Source: Clostridia bacterium (GTDB taxonomy: Bacteria > Bacillota > Clostridia > Oscillospirales > Acutalibacteraceae). Taken from it: a stretch of DNA of 64,000 nt. The first letter of the stretch is position 1; each line of letters starts with the position of its first letter. The stretch is taken from assembly GCA_017624735.1 (NCBI GenBank), contig JAGAMK010000059.1:1-64000 (forward strand). The letters are read 5' to 3'. This document shows, piece after piece, positions 1 through 8,943 of the stretch. A program made the position numbers and the translations under genes. The notes beneath the pieces are model-generated. The model did no database searches and had not been told where the DNA came from. It worked only from the letters and a program-made list of their open reading frames with translations.

Positions 1-121
1 AATCCGTTCCCTATTTTTAATATTGGTGAAATATTTTCAGTAATGGCCCCTTACCAAAGCATAGTCATACATTTTAAGCATTTTAGGCTCATCAAAAGTG
101 TTGGCTTTACTTTGAAAAGGA

Positions 122-1144
122 TTATTGATTTTTGCATTCTTCGATAACGCTGTATGCCATTTCAGGATAATCGGTTATAATGCAGTCAGCACCATTTTCA
201 GTAAGTCTTTTTACATCTTCCTCTTCGTTAATCGTCCAATATTGAACTGCAATATTATAAGAATGAGCATAATTCAGCATTTCCTCTGAACCAAGGTCAA
301 TAAAGTCGTTAATCATTCCACCGTACGGAATTTGCAAAGCAATATATGTAGGATTAGTCTCTTTCAGGTCAATCCCTAATGCAAAGCAAAGGTAAAATCC
401 CACAGCTTCAATTGCATCTGCAGTACGTGGTATTTCGGGATAATCAGATTTCATATATGAAGACACATCAGGTGCAAATGTTGACCAGATAGTTCTGTCC
501 GTGAGATTTCTTTCGGAAATTATTGAATAAAGCTTGTCAACTGCACGTTTTCCGTCAGCACCGATACTCTTTACTTCAATAAGATAATTATACTTCTTGT
601 CACCACAATTCGCTTCAACATAGTCAATTATGCTGTCACATGTTACAACTCTTAAATTTTCAGGGATTTCATCTCCTCGCAATCCTCTGTACGGGTATTC
701 ACCATCGACCTCAAAATTCTCACCAAGGTTAAGACCCTGAGCCTCCTCAAAGGTAAGAGATGAAACGCAAACATTCTTTTTACCGAATGCCTCAACAGCA
801 TTTGATGTATTGTCGTAAGTCAGGTCATGTTGCAAAACCAATTCCCCGTCAGCTGTAATCTGAACATCAAATTCAAGTGTGTCAACGCAACAATCGTCAC
901 CTTTTTCTATTATGTTTTCAAATGCCATAAGTGTATTCTGAGGTGCATTACCGGCACCCGAACGATGTGCTGCAATATCAGGATTAAGATATTCAACAAC
1001 ATAAGGATTTTCAATTGATTCAAAAGGATTAGCAACTGTTACAGTATTGTTTGAATCACTTAAACAATAGCCTGTAGGAAGAAGCAAAATAACTGTAAGA
1101 ATTTTACAAATTGCTTCCTTAATAGTTAAAATCATCTGATACAT
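122..1144 (-). CDS. Glycerophosphodiester phosphodiesterase
   Basis: Predicted to hydrolyse glycerophosphodiesters to glycerol 3-phosphate and an alcohol. The protein has about 340 residues. A hydrophobic N-terminus (KILTVILLLPTGYC) suggests membrane anchoring or export, so it probably acts outside the membrane. The GDPD signature is present: AAHRSGAGNAPQNT with the catalytic His, then DTLEFDVQITADGELVLQHD carrying the acidic metal ligands and second His; the C-terminal ITDYPEMA also fits. I chose the ATG at 1144 because GTGAGG lies about 8 bases upstream; an ATG at 1195 has no such site. It is a single gene reading toward the left edge. A glycerol kinase lies far away at 35 kb. The family assignment is firm; the exact substrate is not known. 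Confidence 0.9.
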   Translation of the reverse strand: MYQMILTIKEAICKILTVILLLPTGYCLSDSNNTVTVANPFESIENPYVVEYLNPDIAAHRSGAGNAPQNTLMAFENIIEKGDDCCVDTLEFDVQITADGELVLQHDLTYDNTSNAVEAFGKKNVCVSSLTFEEAQGLNLGENFEVDGEYPYRGLRGDEIPENLRVVTCDSIIDYVEANCGDKKYNYLIEVKSIGADGKRAVDKLYSIISERNLTDRTIWSTFAPDVSSYMKSDYPEIPRTADAIEAVGFYLCFALGIDLKETNPTYIALQIPYGGMINDFIDLGSEEMLNYAHSYNIAVQYWTINEEEDVKRLTENGADCIITDYPEMAYSVIEECKNQ

Positions 1145-1491
1145 AAAAAATGCCTCACTTATAATAGAATGACAAATACTATAACACAAAAACACTCATT
1201 TGGCAATGACGAAAAATATGAGCACAAAAATAAGAGTTTTCCAAAAGGGAAACTCTCATTTGTAGCCTGCCCCCTGGAGGGGAAGGTGTCACCGCAGGTG
1301 AGGGAAGTGGGGATAGTGCTTCATTTCCATAGAAATGATGGGTCTTATCGGTATGGGTAACAATCCAATGGTAGGCGCAACAGTTGCATGTGCGGTTGCT
1401 GTTGAAGAAGCTTCTAAATAATCCTTGATATATAAGGGTTTGTAAGCATCTTTAAGATTTTTGTAGTTTTGTAAAAATCTTATTATGTAAA
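1145..1491. other. Intergenic region with degenerate palindromic repeat and gene remnant
   Basis: No complete gene is seen. Positions 1262-1315 resemble a degenerate copy of the dispersed element at 40.5 kb (CCCCCTGGAGGGG, then GGTGTCACCGCAGGTGA). A 28-codon open frame at 1335-1421 has no ribosome site but a protein-like composition (GMGNNPMVGATVACAVAVEE), so it may be the 3' end of a lost gene. A hairpin with arms AAGATTTTT/AAAAATCTT lies at 1454-1481. Together these look like scar DNA at the edge of the inserted block that follows. Confidence 0.4.
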
Positions 1492-1548
1492 TTTTAATAA
1501 ACAAAAAGTTAGACACATCATTTTGGAGTTTTCCACTATGATGTGTCT
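1492..1548 (+). repeat. 57-bp direct repeat, left copy
   Basis: This stretch matches 9992-10048 in the same orientation with one mismatch (c/t at 1502). It contains perfect 11-bp inverted arms AGACACATCAT (1511-1521) and ATGATGTGTCT (1538-1548) around a 16-base loop, in which TGGA/TCCA can pair again. It lies directly upstream of a truncated tyrosine recombinase. It may be an end or attachment site of a mobile element; a duplicated terminator-like hairpin is the alternative. Confidence 0.85.
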
Positions 1549-1580
1549 ATATTTTTTATATGAAATGCGAGGTATTTACA

Positions 1581-2039
1581 ATGCAAAAATTGAAGATGAA
1601 AACAACAAAAACTCTTACTTTTGAAGAAGGCTGTAACAAGTATTTAGAATACTGTCAGCAGAGAAATTTAAGACAGGGAACAATTAATCATTACAAACAA
1701 AGTTACACACAGTTTTATAAATTCTTCGACCCTGAAACACCAATAGAAGAAATTGATGAAGATGCTTATAAGAGATACGTTTTACATTTGAAATCAACAC
1801 TTAATAATGATGTCAGTATCAACTCATACTTGCGAGATTTCATTACTACATTGCATTTTCTGATGAATGATGGTTGTTCAATGATTTCTGTTTGCTGTTT
1901 TTGTATATACTTAATATCCTTAAACAGACAAATTATAACTTGCCTGTTTAATATTCTAAATCGCTTTTCAGGTGATATTTTCTATAGGTTTTCAACGTTA
2001 TTTAAAAAATGTGTTGAAAACACAGAAAGAAAGGTGTAA
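1581..2039 (+). pseudogene. Truncated tyrosine recombinase (integrase), N-terminal SAM-like domain only
   Basis: The first 100 or so residues resemble the core-binding SAM-like domain of phage-type integrases: TFEEGCNKYLEYCQQRNLRQ, GTINHYKQSYTQFYKFF, then SINSYLRDFITTLHFLMNDG. Resemblance stops near base 1875, where a Cys/Ile-rich tail of no recognisable family continues to the stop. The catalytic domain with the Arg-His-Arg-Tyr residues is absent, so it should not recombine DNA. Start ATG 1581 is preceded by GAGGT at 1569-1573. The gene lies immediately inside the left 57-bp repeat, which suggests it once belonged to the element that delivered or rearranged the following operon. Confidence 0.75.
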
Positions 2040-2042
2040 AAT
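2014..2042 (+). promoter_or_regulatory. Candidate sigma-A promoter of the kinase/radical SAM operon
   Basis: TTGAAA (2014-2019) and TAAAAT (2037-2042) are separated by 17 bases, about 70 bases before the first gene of the operon. It lies within the open tail of the truncated recombinase, which supports that tail being non-coding. Confidence 0.45.
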
Positions 2043-2109
2043 AAATATTATATGTGGTAGTATGTCTATAATGATATAAAAAACGATTTGTTAAGAGGAG
2101 GCAAATGTA

Positions 2110-2919
2110 ATGAAGTATTTTAGAATTGCTGTCTGTGTTCTTTGTGCATTTTCGATTTGCCTGTATGCTGTATTTTTTGTTAGAGAGAAATCTCAGGACA
2201 AAACATATCCTGTAATTAGTATTGATGAAGAAATTATTGATGTAAGTATTAAAGTAACTGATGAAGAGCTACTCAAAGGCGTCACCGCTAGAGATGCTAA
2301 AGATGGCGACATCACATCAAAAATAATAATAGAATCTGTTTCAGATTTTATTGAACACGGCGTTTCTATTGTTACATATTCTGTTTGTGATAATGATAAT
2401 CACGCTACATCCGCAACCAGAAAAATCCGTTATACAGATTATACAGAACCGGTTTTTGTAATAAACGAGTCCCTTGTTTTTCCTCTTGGTCAAAAAGTGA
2501 ATATCCAGTCTTGTGTCGGCGCATGGGATTGTATTGATGGTGATATCAGTGACCGTGTTATCATTACTGCAACTGACTATAACACTAATGAAGTCGGTGC
2601 GTTTAATGTTTCACTCATGGCTACAAACAGTAAAGGTGACACAATTTATATGGAAGTTCCTGTTTATATCAAGGATTTAAGCTTCTCTGCTCCTAAAATT
2701 GACCTTTCCAACCATATTGTGTATAGCAAAGTCGGGCAAGAAATTGATTTGGTAAGTTATGTTCGTTCGGCAGTTGACAAGTATGAGCAACCTGTTAACG
2801 TTCTTATAGACACAAACCTGGACATCAATAAGCCTGGTACTTATGAAGCACATTATGAAACACAGGATACGGACGGCAGAAGAGGTTATGCAATAATGAC
2901 AATTATTGTTGAGGAATAA
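2110..2919 (+). CDS. Membrane-anchored protein with Ig-like (DUF5011-type) domains
   Basis: A 269-residue protein with one N-terminal membrane segment (about residues 5-24, FRIAVCVLCAFSICLYAVFF) and an extracytoplasmic remainder. Two repeats of the pattern VTARDAKDGDITSKI and GAWDCIDGDISDRVI, each followed by a beta-rich stretch (GAFNVSLMATNSKGD), match the DxxDGDIT signature of bacterial Ig-like DUF5011/HYR-type domains; a third, weaker unit ends the protein. Such modules usually act in surface adhesion or as spacers. Ribosome site AGAGGAGG precedes the ATG. It is the first gene of the operon, 17 bases before the first Wzz/kinase gene, so it may be an outward-facing partner of those membrane kinases. 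Its exact function is unknown. Confidence 0.75.
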   Translation: MKYFRIAVCVLCAFSICLYAVFFVREKSQDKTYPVISIDEEIIDVSIKVTDEELLKGVTARDAKDGDITSKIIIESVSDFIEHGVSIVTYSVCDNDNHATSATRKIRYTDYTEPVFVINESLVFPLGQKVNIQSCVGAWDCIDGDISDRVIITATDYNTNEVGAFNVSLMATNSKGDTIYMEVPVYIKDLSFSAPKIDLSNHIVYSKVGQEIDLVSYVRSAVDKYEQPVNVLIDTNLDINKPGTYEAHYETQDTDGRRGYAIMTIIVEE

Positions 2920-2936
2920 TTCGGAAGGTATTATAT

Positions 2937-4352
2937 ATGAAGAACAAATCTGTATTTGAATTCTTTACATTTGAATGGTACAGCGTCTTAAAAGATGTCA
3001 TACTTAACTGCTGGTTGTTAATCCTTGCTGCAATCATCGGTTTTGTTTCTGTATTTGTTTATGAAGAAGTATCATATAAACCTGTTTACACAAGTTCTGC
3101 AACTATAATGGTTCAAGTAAAAACTGGTACATACCAAGCATATACAAATCTTTCTGCATCATCTGAAATGGCTGTGATTTTTTCCAAAGTATTTACACAA
3201 CCATCAATGAAAGAAAAGGCTGCGGATTCTTTGGGAAAAGAAGATTTTCAAGGCTCGGTTAACGCATCAACACTCACAAACACAAATATCATCAATTTAA
3301 GTGTTACTGCAAAAGACCCGGAAACTGCTTATACAGAACTTGTGGCAATTCTCGATGTTTACCCACAAATATCCGATACAATCTTCTCCAATGCTGTTTT
3401 AGATGTTGTTCGTGCGCCTGAAGTTCCAAAAGCACCATCCAACACCAAAGCTTTTGCTCAGGAAAAGATTGTTATTTTGGCTACAGTTGCTTTGACTCTG
3501 TTTGGTATCGTTTTCATTTCTCTCATCAGAGACACTGTTAAAGATGAAAAATCCTTCAAGAAAAAAATTGGTGGTAACCTTATCGGTACCATATTAAAAG
3601 AACAGGATTATCAAACTTTTGGAGATTTTGTCAAACGCAAAAAAAGAAAGAAATTAATTACTGATGTTTTTTCAAGCTTTTCCTTTGTTGAAAATCATCA
3701 GAAAATTGCAACAAAGCTCGAGTATATGAAACAGAAAAATGGTGACAAAATCTTTCTTTTCACAAGTGTTGCTGCTCATGAAGGAAAAACTACTGTTTCT
3801 ATCAATACTGCACTTACTCTTGCCCGAAAAGGTCATCGAGTTGCTTTATTGGATATGGACTTAATGAAACCGACCATTGCAAAATATCTGGAAATTCAAT
3901 CCGATTATATTGATTTAACTCATGTATTGACAGGAGATATCTCTCCTCAACAATATAGTTTCTACCCCTACAAGGATTTCGGTTTATCCATCGGTCTTAA
4001 CAAAAGAAGGCATAGCGATTTTACAGCATGGATAAATCGCCCTTATGCTAAAACTTGCCTTGACCAGATTACCGAAAATTATGATTTCGTAATCATTGAC
4101 TCTATGCCTCTTTCAGCATCCGCAGATTTAACTGCAATTTCATCTCTTGCAGATAAAACATTATTGGTTATCAAAGCAGATTATGTAAAAACAGGCGACA
4201 TCAATGATGCAATTCTTATTCTGAATAAAAAGAATCGTCTAGCTGGATGCGTTCTTAACGATGCCCATAGGGAGTTCACTGTCTTTGGTCAGGTGGGAAT
4301 TAACGAAGATTCATATAATGGCAAATACGGAAAATATAAACATTCAAAATAA
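2937..4352 (+). CDS. Wzz/BY-kinase fusion, copy 1 (tyrosine cluster reduced)
   Basis: A 471-residue protein joining a Wzz/CpsC-type chain-length domain to a bacterial tyrosine kinase (BY-kinase) domain. Membrane segments lie near residues 24-46 and 177-196, with the Wzz loop outside between them and a Pro-containing APEVPKAPSNTK before the second. The cytoplasmic kinase has Walker A (VAAHEGKTT, about 279-287), Walker A' (ALLDMDLMKP) and Walker B (FVIIDSM). The C-terminus holds only a few tyrosines (SYNGKYGKYKHSK), unlike copy 2. BY-kinases autophosphorylate on tail tyrosines and commonly control polysaccharide polymerisation, but no polysaccharide gene is adjacent here. It is 28 bases upstream of copy 2, so the two may form a mixed complex. 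Confidence 0.85.
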   Translation: MKNKSVFEFFTFEWYSVLKDVILNCWLLILAAIIGFVSVFVYEEVSYKPVYTSSATIMVQVKTGTYQAYTNLSASSEMAVIFSKVFTQPSMKEKAADSLGKEDFQGSVNASTLTNTNIINLSVTAKDPETAYTELVAILDVYPQISDTIFSNAVLDVVRAPEVPKAPSNTKAFAQEKIVILATVALTLFGIVFISLIRDTVKDEKSFKKKIGGNLIGTILKEQDYQTFGDFVKRKKRKKLITDVFSSFSFVENHQKIATKLEYMKQKNGDKIFLFTSVAAHEGKTTVSINTALTLARKGHRVALLDMDLMKPTIAKYLEIQSDYIDLTHVLTGDISPQQYSFYPYKDFGLSIGLNKRRHSDFTAWINRPYAKTCLDQITENYDFVIIDSMPLSASADLTAISSLADKTLLVIKADYVKTGDINDAILILNKKNRLAGCVLNDAHREFTVFGQVGINEDSYNGKYGKYKHSK

Positions 4353-4380
4353 AACTATTATAGTCAAGTAGTGGTGTGTT

Positions 4381-5865
4381 ATGGCTGAAAAGGAATTAAC
4401 AACACAACTTAATAATGAAAAAGGAATAAGAAACGATGGGGTTCTTGAAATATATTTCAGTGATATCTGGCGTGGATTTCTTAAATTCTGGTGGGTCTGC
4501 ATCCTGATTACGGTTATCTGTTCTCTCGCAATGGCCGCTTTCAGTTTTATTGCTTTCAAACCGGTATATAAGGTTTCTGCTACATTTACTGTTCAGACTC
4601 AGGATATTGCTGCAAGTGGAACAGGTATTACCTCATACTCCTACTATTATAATCGAACAACTGCCGAGCAATTATCGAGCACCTTTCCATACATCCTCGA
4701 GAGCAATCTTCTCCAATCCGCAGTTTGCGAGGATTTAGGTGTGGATTATTTACCTGCATCCATCACGGCAACTTCTGTCGAGGGAACAAACATGTTCACA
4801 ATGGAAGCTGCAGGAAAGGACCCGCAAGCAACTTATAATGTTCTCATTTCCGCTATGGAAAACTATCCTTCTGTTGCAGAATATGTAATTGGTTCTTCAA
4901 AGCTTGTTATGATTTCTGAACCTGTTATTCCGGACTCCCCTTCTAACAGCAGAGGAACTCTTAAAAATACTGTTTTTGGTTTCGCAATTGGAATAGTGCT
5001 GAGTTGTGGTATCATTGCACTCTACGCTATTGCCCGCGACACAATAAGAACAAAAAAAGATATACAAGAAAAAATCAATCAGAATTGTATTAGTGTATTA
5101 CCAAAAGTTACCTTTAGAAAATATAATAATGAAGTTGACCGTTCTATTCTTATTAACAATCCATTAACGGGTGATTCGTTTATGGAAACCGTAAGACAAT
5201 TGCGAAATTCTATAGTCAGCGAGCTTGACGAAGCATCAAAAACCATTTTATTTACAAGTGCAAGTCCTGAAGAGGGTAAAACAACAGTTTCAACAAATCT
5301 TGCAATAGCTTTGGCAAAAATGGAAAAAAGCATAGTTCTCGTTGATGCTGATATTAGAAACCCAAGTGTTAAAGGTTTAATGAAGAAATATGAAAAATAT
5401 GAAAAGAATAGGCTTGATTCTTACAGTCAAATAGAATATGTTCCCGATTTGGGAATTGACATTATGACTTTTTCCGTTTCGGAAGAGAATATGTGGAAGG
5501 TTATCAATACTGAATACCTTGAGAAAGTAATGGAAGCATTAAAGCAAAAGTATGACTATATAATCATAGATGCTCCTCCATGTGCCCTTGTTTCTGACCC
5601 GATTACTATTGCCGGTGTTGTTGACACAACAATTCTCGTAATCAAACAGGATACTGTCAGAACAACAAGAATTAAATATGCTATTGATAGTCTGCAATCC
5701 GTTAATGCAAACATACTTGGTTGCGTGTTGAACTCTGCCGCATCCGGTATTATGGGCTATGGCTATTATTATGGTGGTTACGGATATGCATATAATCGTT
5801 ATGGATATAAGAAGTACGGTTATGGCTACGGTTATAAGTATGGTTACGGAAAAAACAGATTTTAA
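4381..5865 (+). CDS. Wzz/BY-kinase fusion, copy 2 (tyrosine-rich tail)
   Basis: A 494-residue paralogue of the preceding gene with the same layout. A first membrane segment lies near residues 36-59, an outside loop follows, and a second segment lies near 197-218 after a Pro-rich EPVIPDSPSNS. The cytoplasmic BY-kinase domain has Walker A (SASPEEGKTT, about 294-303), Walker A' (VLVDADIRNP) and Walker B (YIIIDAPP). The last 37 residues contain 15 tyrosines in GY/YY repeats, the classical autophosphorylation cluster. In known systems (CpsC/CpsD, Wzc) cycling of this tail controls export of a polymer. Here the neighbours are an ABC exporter and peptide-modification genes, so the controlled product may differ. 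Copy 2 has the full tail and copy 1 does not, which suggests division of labour. Confidence 0.9.
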   Translation: MAEKELTTQLNNEKGIRNDGVLEIYFSDIWRGFLKFWWVCILITVICSLAMAAFSFIAFKPVYKVSATFTVQTQDIAASGTGITSYSYYYNRTTAEQLSSTFPYILESNLLQSAVCEDLGVDYLPASITATSVEGTNMFTMEAAGKDPQATYNVLISAMENYPSVAEYVIGSSKLVMISEPVIPDSPSNSRGTLKNTVFGFAIGIVLSCGIIALYAIARDTIRTKKDIQEKINQNCISVLPKVTFRKYNNEVDRSILINNPLTGDSFMETVRQLRNSIVSELDEASKTILFTSASPEEGKTTVSTNLAIALAKMEKSIVLVDADIRNPSVKGLMKKYEKYEKNRLDSYSQIEYVPDLGIDIMTFSVSEENMWKVINTEYLEKVMEALKQKYDYIIIDAPPCALVSDPITIAGVVDTTILVIKQDTVRTTRIKYAIDSLQSVNANILGCVLNSAASGIMGYGYYYGGYGYAYNRYGYKKYGYGYGYKYGYGKNRF

Positions 5866-5880
5866 AAGCTGGTTATATTT

Positions 5881-7629
5881 ATGTTGAAAAAAGACTACAA
5901 AAAAATATTATCAGATGTTTTTAATGAGTGTAAATGGCTGATAAAGTATATGCGAAAATATTGGTGGAGTATAACATTATATATTTTCATCGGTGTTGTT
6001 GCTATACTCATGGGATTAGGTTCTAGTCTGGCTTCTAAAAATATGATTGATGTAGTTGTAAGTCACAACAAAGCAGAAATCGTAAAAACAACTATATTAG
6101 TAATCGGTCTTGCTGTTTCACAAGTTATCTTTCAGGCAATAAGTTCACTTATTACTTCACGTGTGGGAACAAGAGTTAACAAGGAAATTCGTGCTGACTT
6201 TTTTGACCGAATTGTACATACAAAATGGGAGGATATCAGCAAATATCGCTCAGGAGATTTAATTAACCGTATTGAATATGATATAGGCATGGTATCTTCT
6301 GGAGTAGTAAACTTTTTACCTGCATTTTTTACAAAGCTTACTCAGTTTGTTGGTTCTGCAATAATTGTTTTCTATTATGACCATACTATGGCTTTTATCG
6401 CTATCTTGGGTGCTCCCATTCTTATGCTGACATCAAAATACATGTTAAAAAGAATAAGGAAGTACAACGAAAAAGCCCGTGAAATGAGTGGGAAAATCAT
6501 TTCAGAGTGTGAAGAATCGATACATAATATTCAGATGATTAAATCTTTTGGATTAGCCAAAGATTTCTCTGAGAAATTCAAATCTCTATTAATTCAGTAT
6601 CGAGATGCCAGATTAGAACAAGAAAAATTCTCTGTACTTACAACAATGTTTATGGGCTTAATTGGAATAATTATCTCATATTCTTGCTATGGATGGGGTG
6701 TTTGGAGACTTTGGAATGGCATAATCACCTTTGGAACAATGACTCTTTTCATCCAACTCTCGTCAACTCTTACAAACTCTTTTAACTCCTTGGCATCTTT
6801 GGGACCAACTCTTATTTCAATTGCAACTTCTGCTGGAAGAATGATGGAACTTTGCGACCTTAATGCAGAAAAAGATGATGATGCAGACGCTGCAACAACA
6901 ATGTTAAAAGAAGCCGAAACCAAACCATTAGAAATATCTGCTAAAAACGTATGCTTTACATATAAGAATTCTACCGAAATCGTAATTAAAAATGCAAACT
7001 TTAATATAAAATCAGGAGAAACCATTGCAATAATCGGTTCTTCCGGTGAAGGCAAAACAACTTTATTACGCCTTATTTTAGGACTTGTAAATCCTACTGA
7101 AGGTGAAATAACATTCTCAAATAATAATTGTAAACTCCACGCTTCAATGAGTACAAGACGACTTTGCTCCTATGTTTTGCAGGTGAACAGTATTCTTTGT
7201 GGCACGGTAAGTGAAAATTTGAGAATTGTTAAGCCTGACGCAACAGATGAAGAACTTATTGAGGTATTAAAACTAGCAGGTGCCTGGAAGTTTGTTTCAA
7301 AACTGCCCGAATGCCTTAATGCAAAAATCGGAGAAAGAAACATCAATCTCTCGGAAGGTCAGGCACAAAGAATCTCTATTGCACGCGCACTTTTGAGAAA
7401 TTCACCTGTATTGCTTATGGACGAAGCTACCTCTTCACTTGATGTTGAAACTGAGAATTATGTTCTTGAGAATATTATGGACATTAATCCAAATCGGATT
7501 TGCATATTAACAACTCATCGTCCGAGCATGTTGAAATACTGTTCGCGAATATTCAAACTGGGTGAGGATGGTTCTTTTGAGGAACTCTTAAGCACAGAAA
7601 AGGAGATGCTTTTAAATGCTGAAGGTTAA
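5881..7629 (+). CDS. ABC transporter, fused permease and ATPase
   Basis: A 582-residue half-transporter of the MsbA/LanT-like exporter type. Roughly residues 1-320 form a six-helix membrane domain (first helix WWSITLYIFIGVVAILMGLG). The ATPase domain has Walker A (GSSGEGKTT), a Q-loop region (YVLQVNSILCGTVSENL), the signature LSEGQAQ, Walker B (VLLMDEATSSLD) and the switch His (TTHRPS). There is no N-terminal C39 peptidase domain, so it would not cleave a leader itself. It overlaps the RRE gene by 14 bases, so translation is probably coupled. It is the likely exporter of whatever the radical SAM and kinase genes make; a lipid or peptide substrate is equally possible from sequence alone. Confidence 0.88.
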   Translation: MLKKDYKKILSDVFNECKWLIKYMRKYWWSITLYIFIGVVAILMGLGSSLASKNMIDVVVSHNKAEIVKTTILVIGLAVSQVIFQAISSLITSRVGTRVNKEIRADFFDRIVHTKWEDISKYRSGDLINRIEYDIGMVSSGVVNFLPAFFTKLTQFVGSAIIVFYYDHTMAFIAILGAPILMLTSKYMLKRIRKYNEKAREMSGKIISECEESIHNIQMIKSFGLAKDFSEKFKSLLIQYRDARLEQEKFSVLTTMFMGLIGIIISYSCYGWGVWRLWNGIITFGTMTLFIQLSSTLTNSFNSLASLGPTLISIATSAGRMMELCDLNAEKDDDADAATTMLKEAETKPLEISAKNVCFTYKNSTEIVIKNANFNIKSGETIAIIGSSGEGKTTLLRLILGLVNPTEGEITFSNNNCKLHASMSTRRLCSYVLQVNSILCGTVSENLRIVKPDATDEELIEVLKLAGAWKFVSKLPECLNAKIGERNINLSEGQAQRISIARALLRNSPVLLMDEATSSLDVETENYVLENIMDINPNRICILTTHRPSMLKYCSRIFKLGEDGSFEELLSTEKEMLLNAEG

Positions 7630-7885
7630 AAGCGGATTTGTGTTACGAACAATTGGTACTCAGACTGTTGCTGTGCCAATCGGTCAACGTACAAGTGATA
7701 TTCATGGTGTGGTTGCACTCAGTGATAGTGGTGCTCTGCTTTGGAAAGAACTAGAAAAAGGTGCAGAAAAAGAAGCACTTATTAACATATTACTCGATAC
7801 ATACGAAATTGACCGAGAAACTGTTGTTTCAGACTTAGAAGACTTTATTAAAGGTCTTCATGAACAAGGAGCATTGGAAGAATGA
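7616..7885 (+). CDS. PqqD-like RiPP recognition element (RRE)
   Basis: An 89-residue protein of the PqqD family: KSGFVLRTIG...VAVPIGQRTSDIHGVVALSDSGALLWKEL, then a helical part with YEIDRETVVSDLEDFIKGL and an ending HEQGALEE. PqqD-like proteins bind the leader of a ribosomal peptide and present it to a modifying enzyme. The ATG overlaps the end of the ABC gene, and its own stop overlaps the radical SAM gene (ATGA), so the proteins are probably made together. Size and the SDSGALLW motif fit the stand-alone form. The partner peptide is probably the small product of the gene at 8940. Confidence 0.85.
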   Translation: MLKVKSGFVLRTIGTQTVAVPIGQRTSDIHGVVALSDSGALLWKELEKGAEKEALINILLDTYEIDRETVVSDLEDFIKGLHEQGALEE

Positions 7886-8943
7886 TTGGTTGTGAAATGC
7901 CTTTTGAAAATATTTTCCCATATACAATTGGAAAATATGCAAAAGAACATAAAATTCCCATTTCTGCAACAATTGAACTTACTCCCTTTTGCAATTTTAA
8001 TTGTATAATGTGCTATGTTCGACTTAACCCAGAAGAAGCATCAAATCAAGGTGAACTGCTTTCAAAAGATAAACTTCTCAAAATAGCCCGTGAAGCAAAG
8101 GAGATGGGAACACTCTATCTTACTTTAACTGGAGGAGAACCCTTATCAAGACCTGACTTTTGGGATATATACGAAGAACTCAATAAGATGGGTTTTCTTA
8201 TCTCAATTCTTTCAAATGGTTCGTTAATTGATGAAATTGCCATGGAAAAATTTAATGAATATGGCATGCCTTATTCTGTTAAACTTACACTCTATGGTGC
8301 AAGTAACGAAACCTATAAAAGAGTGTGTAATTCAGAAAATGGCTTTACAAAGATAGAAAATGCTGTTAAACTACTAAAAGAAAACCAAGTCCCGCTTTCT
8401 CTTACTGCTACAATTGTCAAAGAAAATGCCGACGATTTGAGAGAAATGTATAAAATCACAAAAAATTGGGGAGTCCGTTTTTATCATACAATATCAGTGG
8501 TTAAATCTGCCCGTGGTAGTGTGAATACTGCCGAAACATCAAGATTTGCCTTCGATGAGTTTGCACATCACCTCTCATTAGAACAACTGGAGATGCATAA
8601 ATTTAAACATCCTGAATTTCCTTTCTCATGGTGTTCAGGATACGGAAAATCATTCTGGTTGACCTGGAATGGGCATTTGCAATTATGTGCGTTTATGAAC
8701 GGACCTTATACATTGGTTGATAGCGGACTTGAAAAAGCGTGGAAAGAATTGAATGAAAAGCTTGAGGCTTTAAAAAATCCCACAGAATGTGAGAACTGCA
8801 AATACAGTGAGTTTTGTCAAAGGTGTCCAGGAATGCTATGTGCAGAAAGTAGCGATGCAGAAACAGTTTCAGATTCTGTTTGTAACACAGCAAAAACACT
8901 TTACTTGATATACCAAAATAAATTAAAGGAGGAGAAAACATGA
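7882..8943 (+). CDS. Radical SAM/SPASM peptide-modifying enzyme
   Basis: A 353-residue radical SAM enzyme. The iron-sulfur motif CNFNCIMC (Cys37, Cys41, Cys44) binds the SAM-cleaving cluster, and LTLTGGEPL is the conserved GGE stretch. The C-terminal third is cysteine-rich (FSWCSGYG, LQLCAF, ENCKYSEFCQRCPG, SVCNTAK), typical of a SPASM domain with auxiliary clusters. SPASM enzymes next to PqqD proteins install cross-links such as thioethers or C-C bonds in ribosomal peptides. It overlaps the RRE gene before it and the small gene after it by 4 bases each, a tight arrangement. The exact chemistry cannot be read from the sequence. Confidence 0.9.
   Translation: MIGCEMPFENIFPYTIGKYAKEHKIPISATIELTPFCNFNCIMCYVRLNPEEASNQGELLSKDKLLKIAREAKEMGTLYLTLTGGEPLSRPDFWDIYEELNKMGFLISILSNGSLIDEIAMEKFNEYGMPYSVKLTLYGASNETYKRVCNSENGFTKIENAVKLLKENQVPLSLTATIVKENADDLREMYKITKNWGVRFYHTISVVKSARGSVNTAETSRFAFDEFAHHLSLEQLEMHKFKHPEFPFSWCSGYGKSFWLTWNGHLQLCAFMNGPYTLVDSGLEKAWKELNEKLEALKNPTECENCKYSEFCQRCPGMLCAESSDAETVSDSVCNTAKTLYLIYQNKLKEEKT

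Noticed and set aside
1..121. Minus-strand open stretch ending near base 38
   Set aside because: It reads NTFDEPKMLKMYDYALVRGHY before a stop but is too short and has no start signal; I could not link it to a family.
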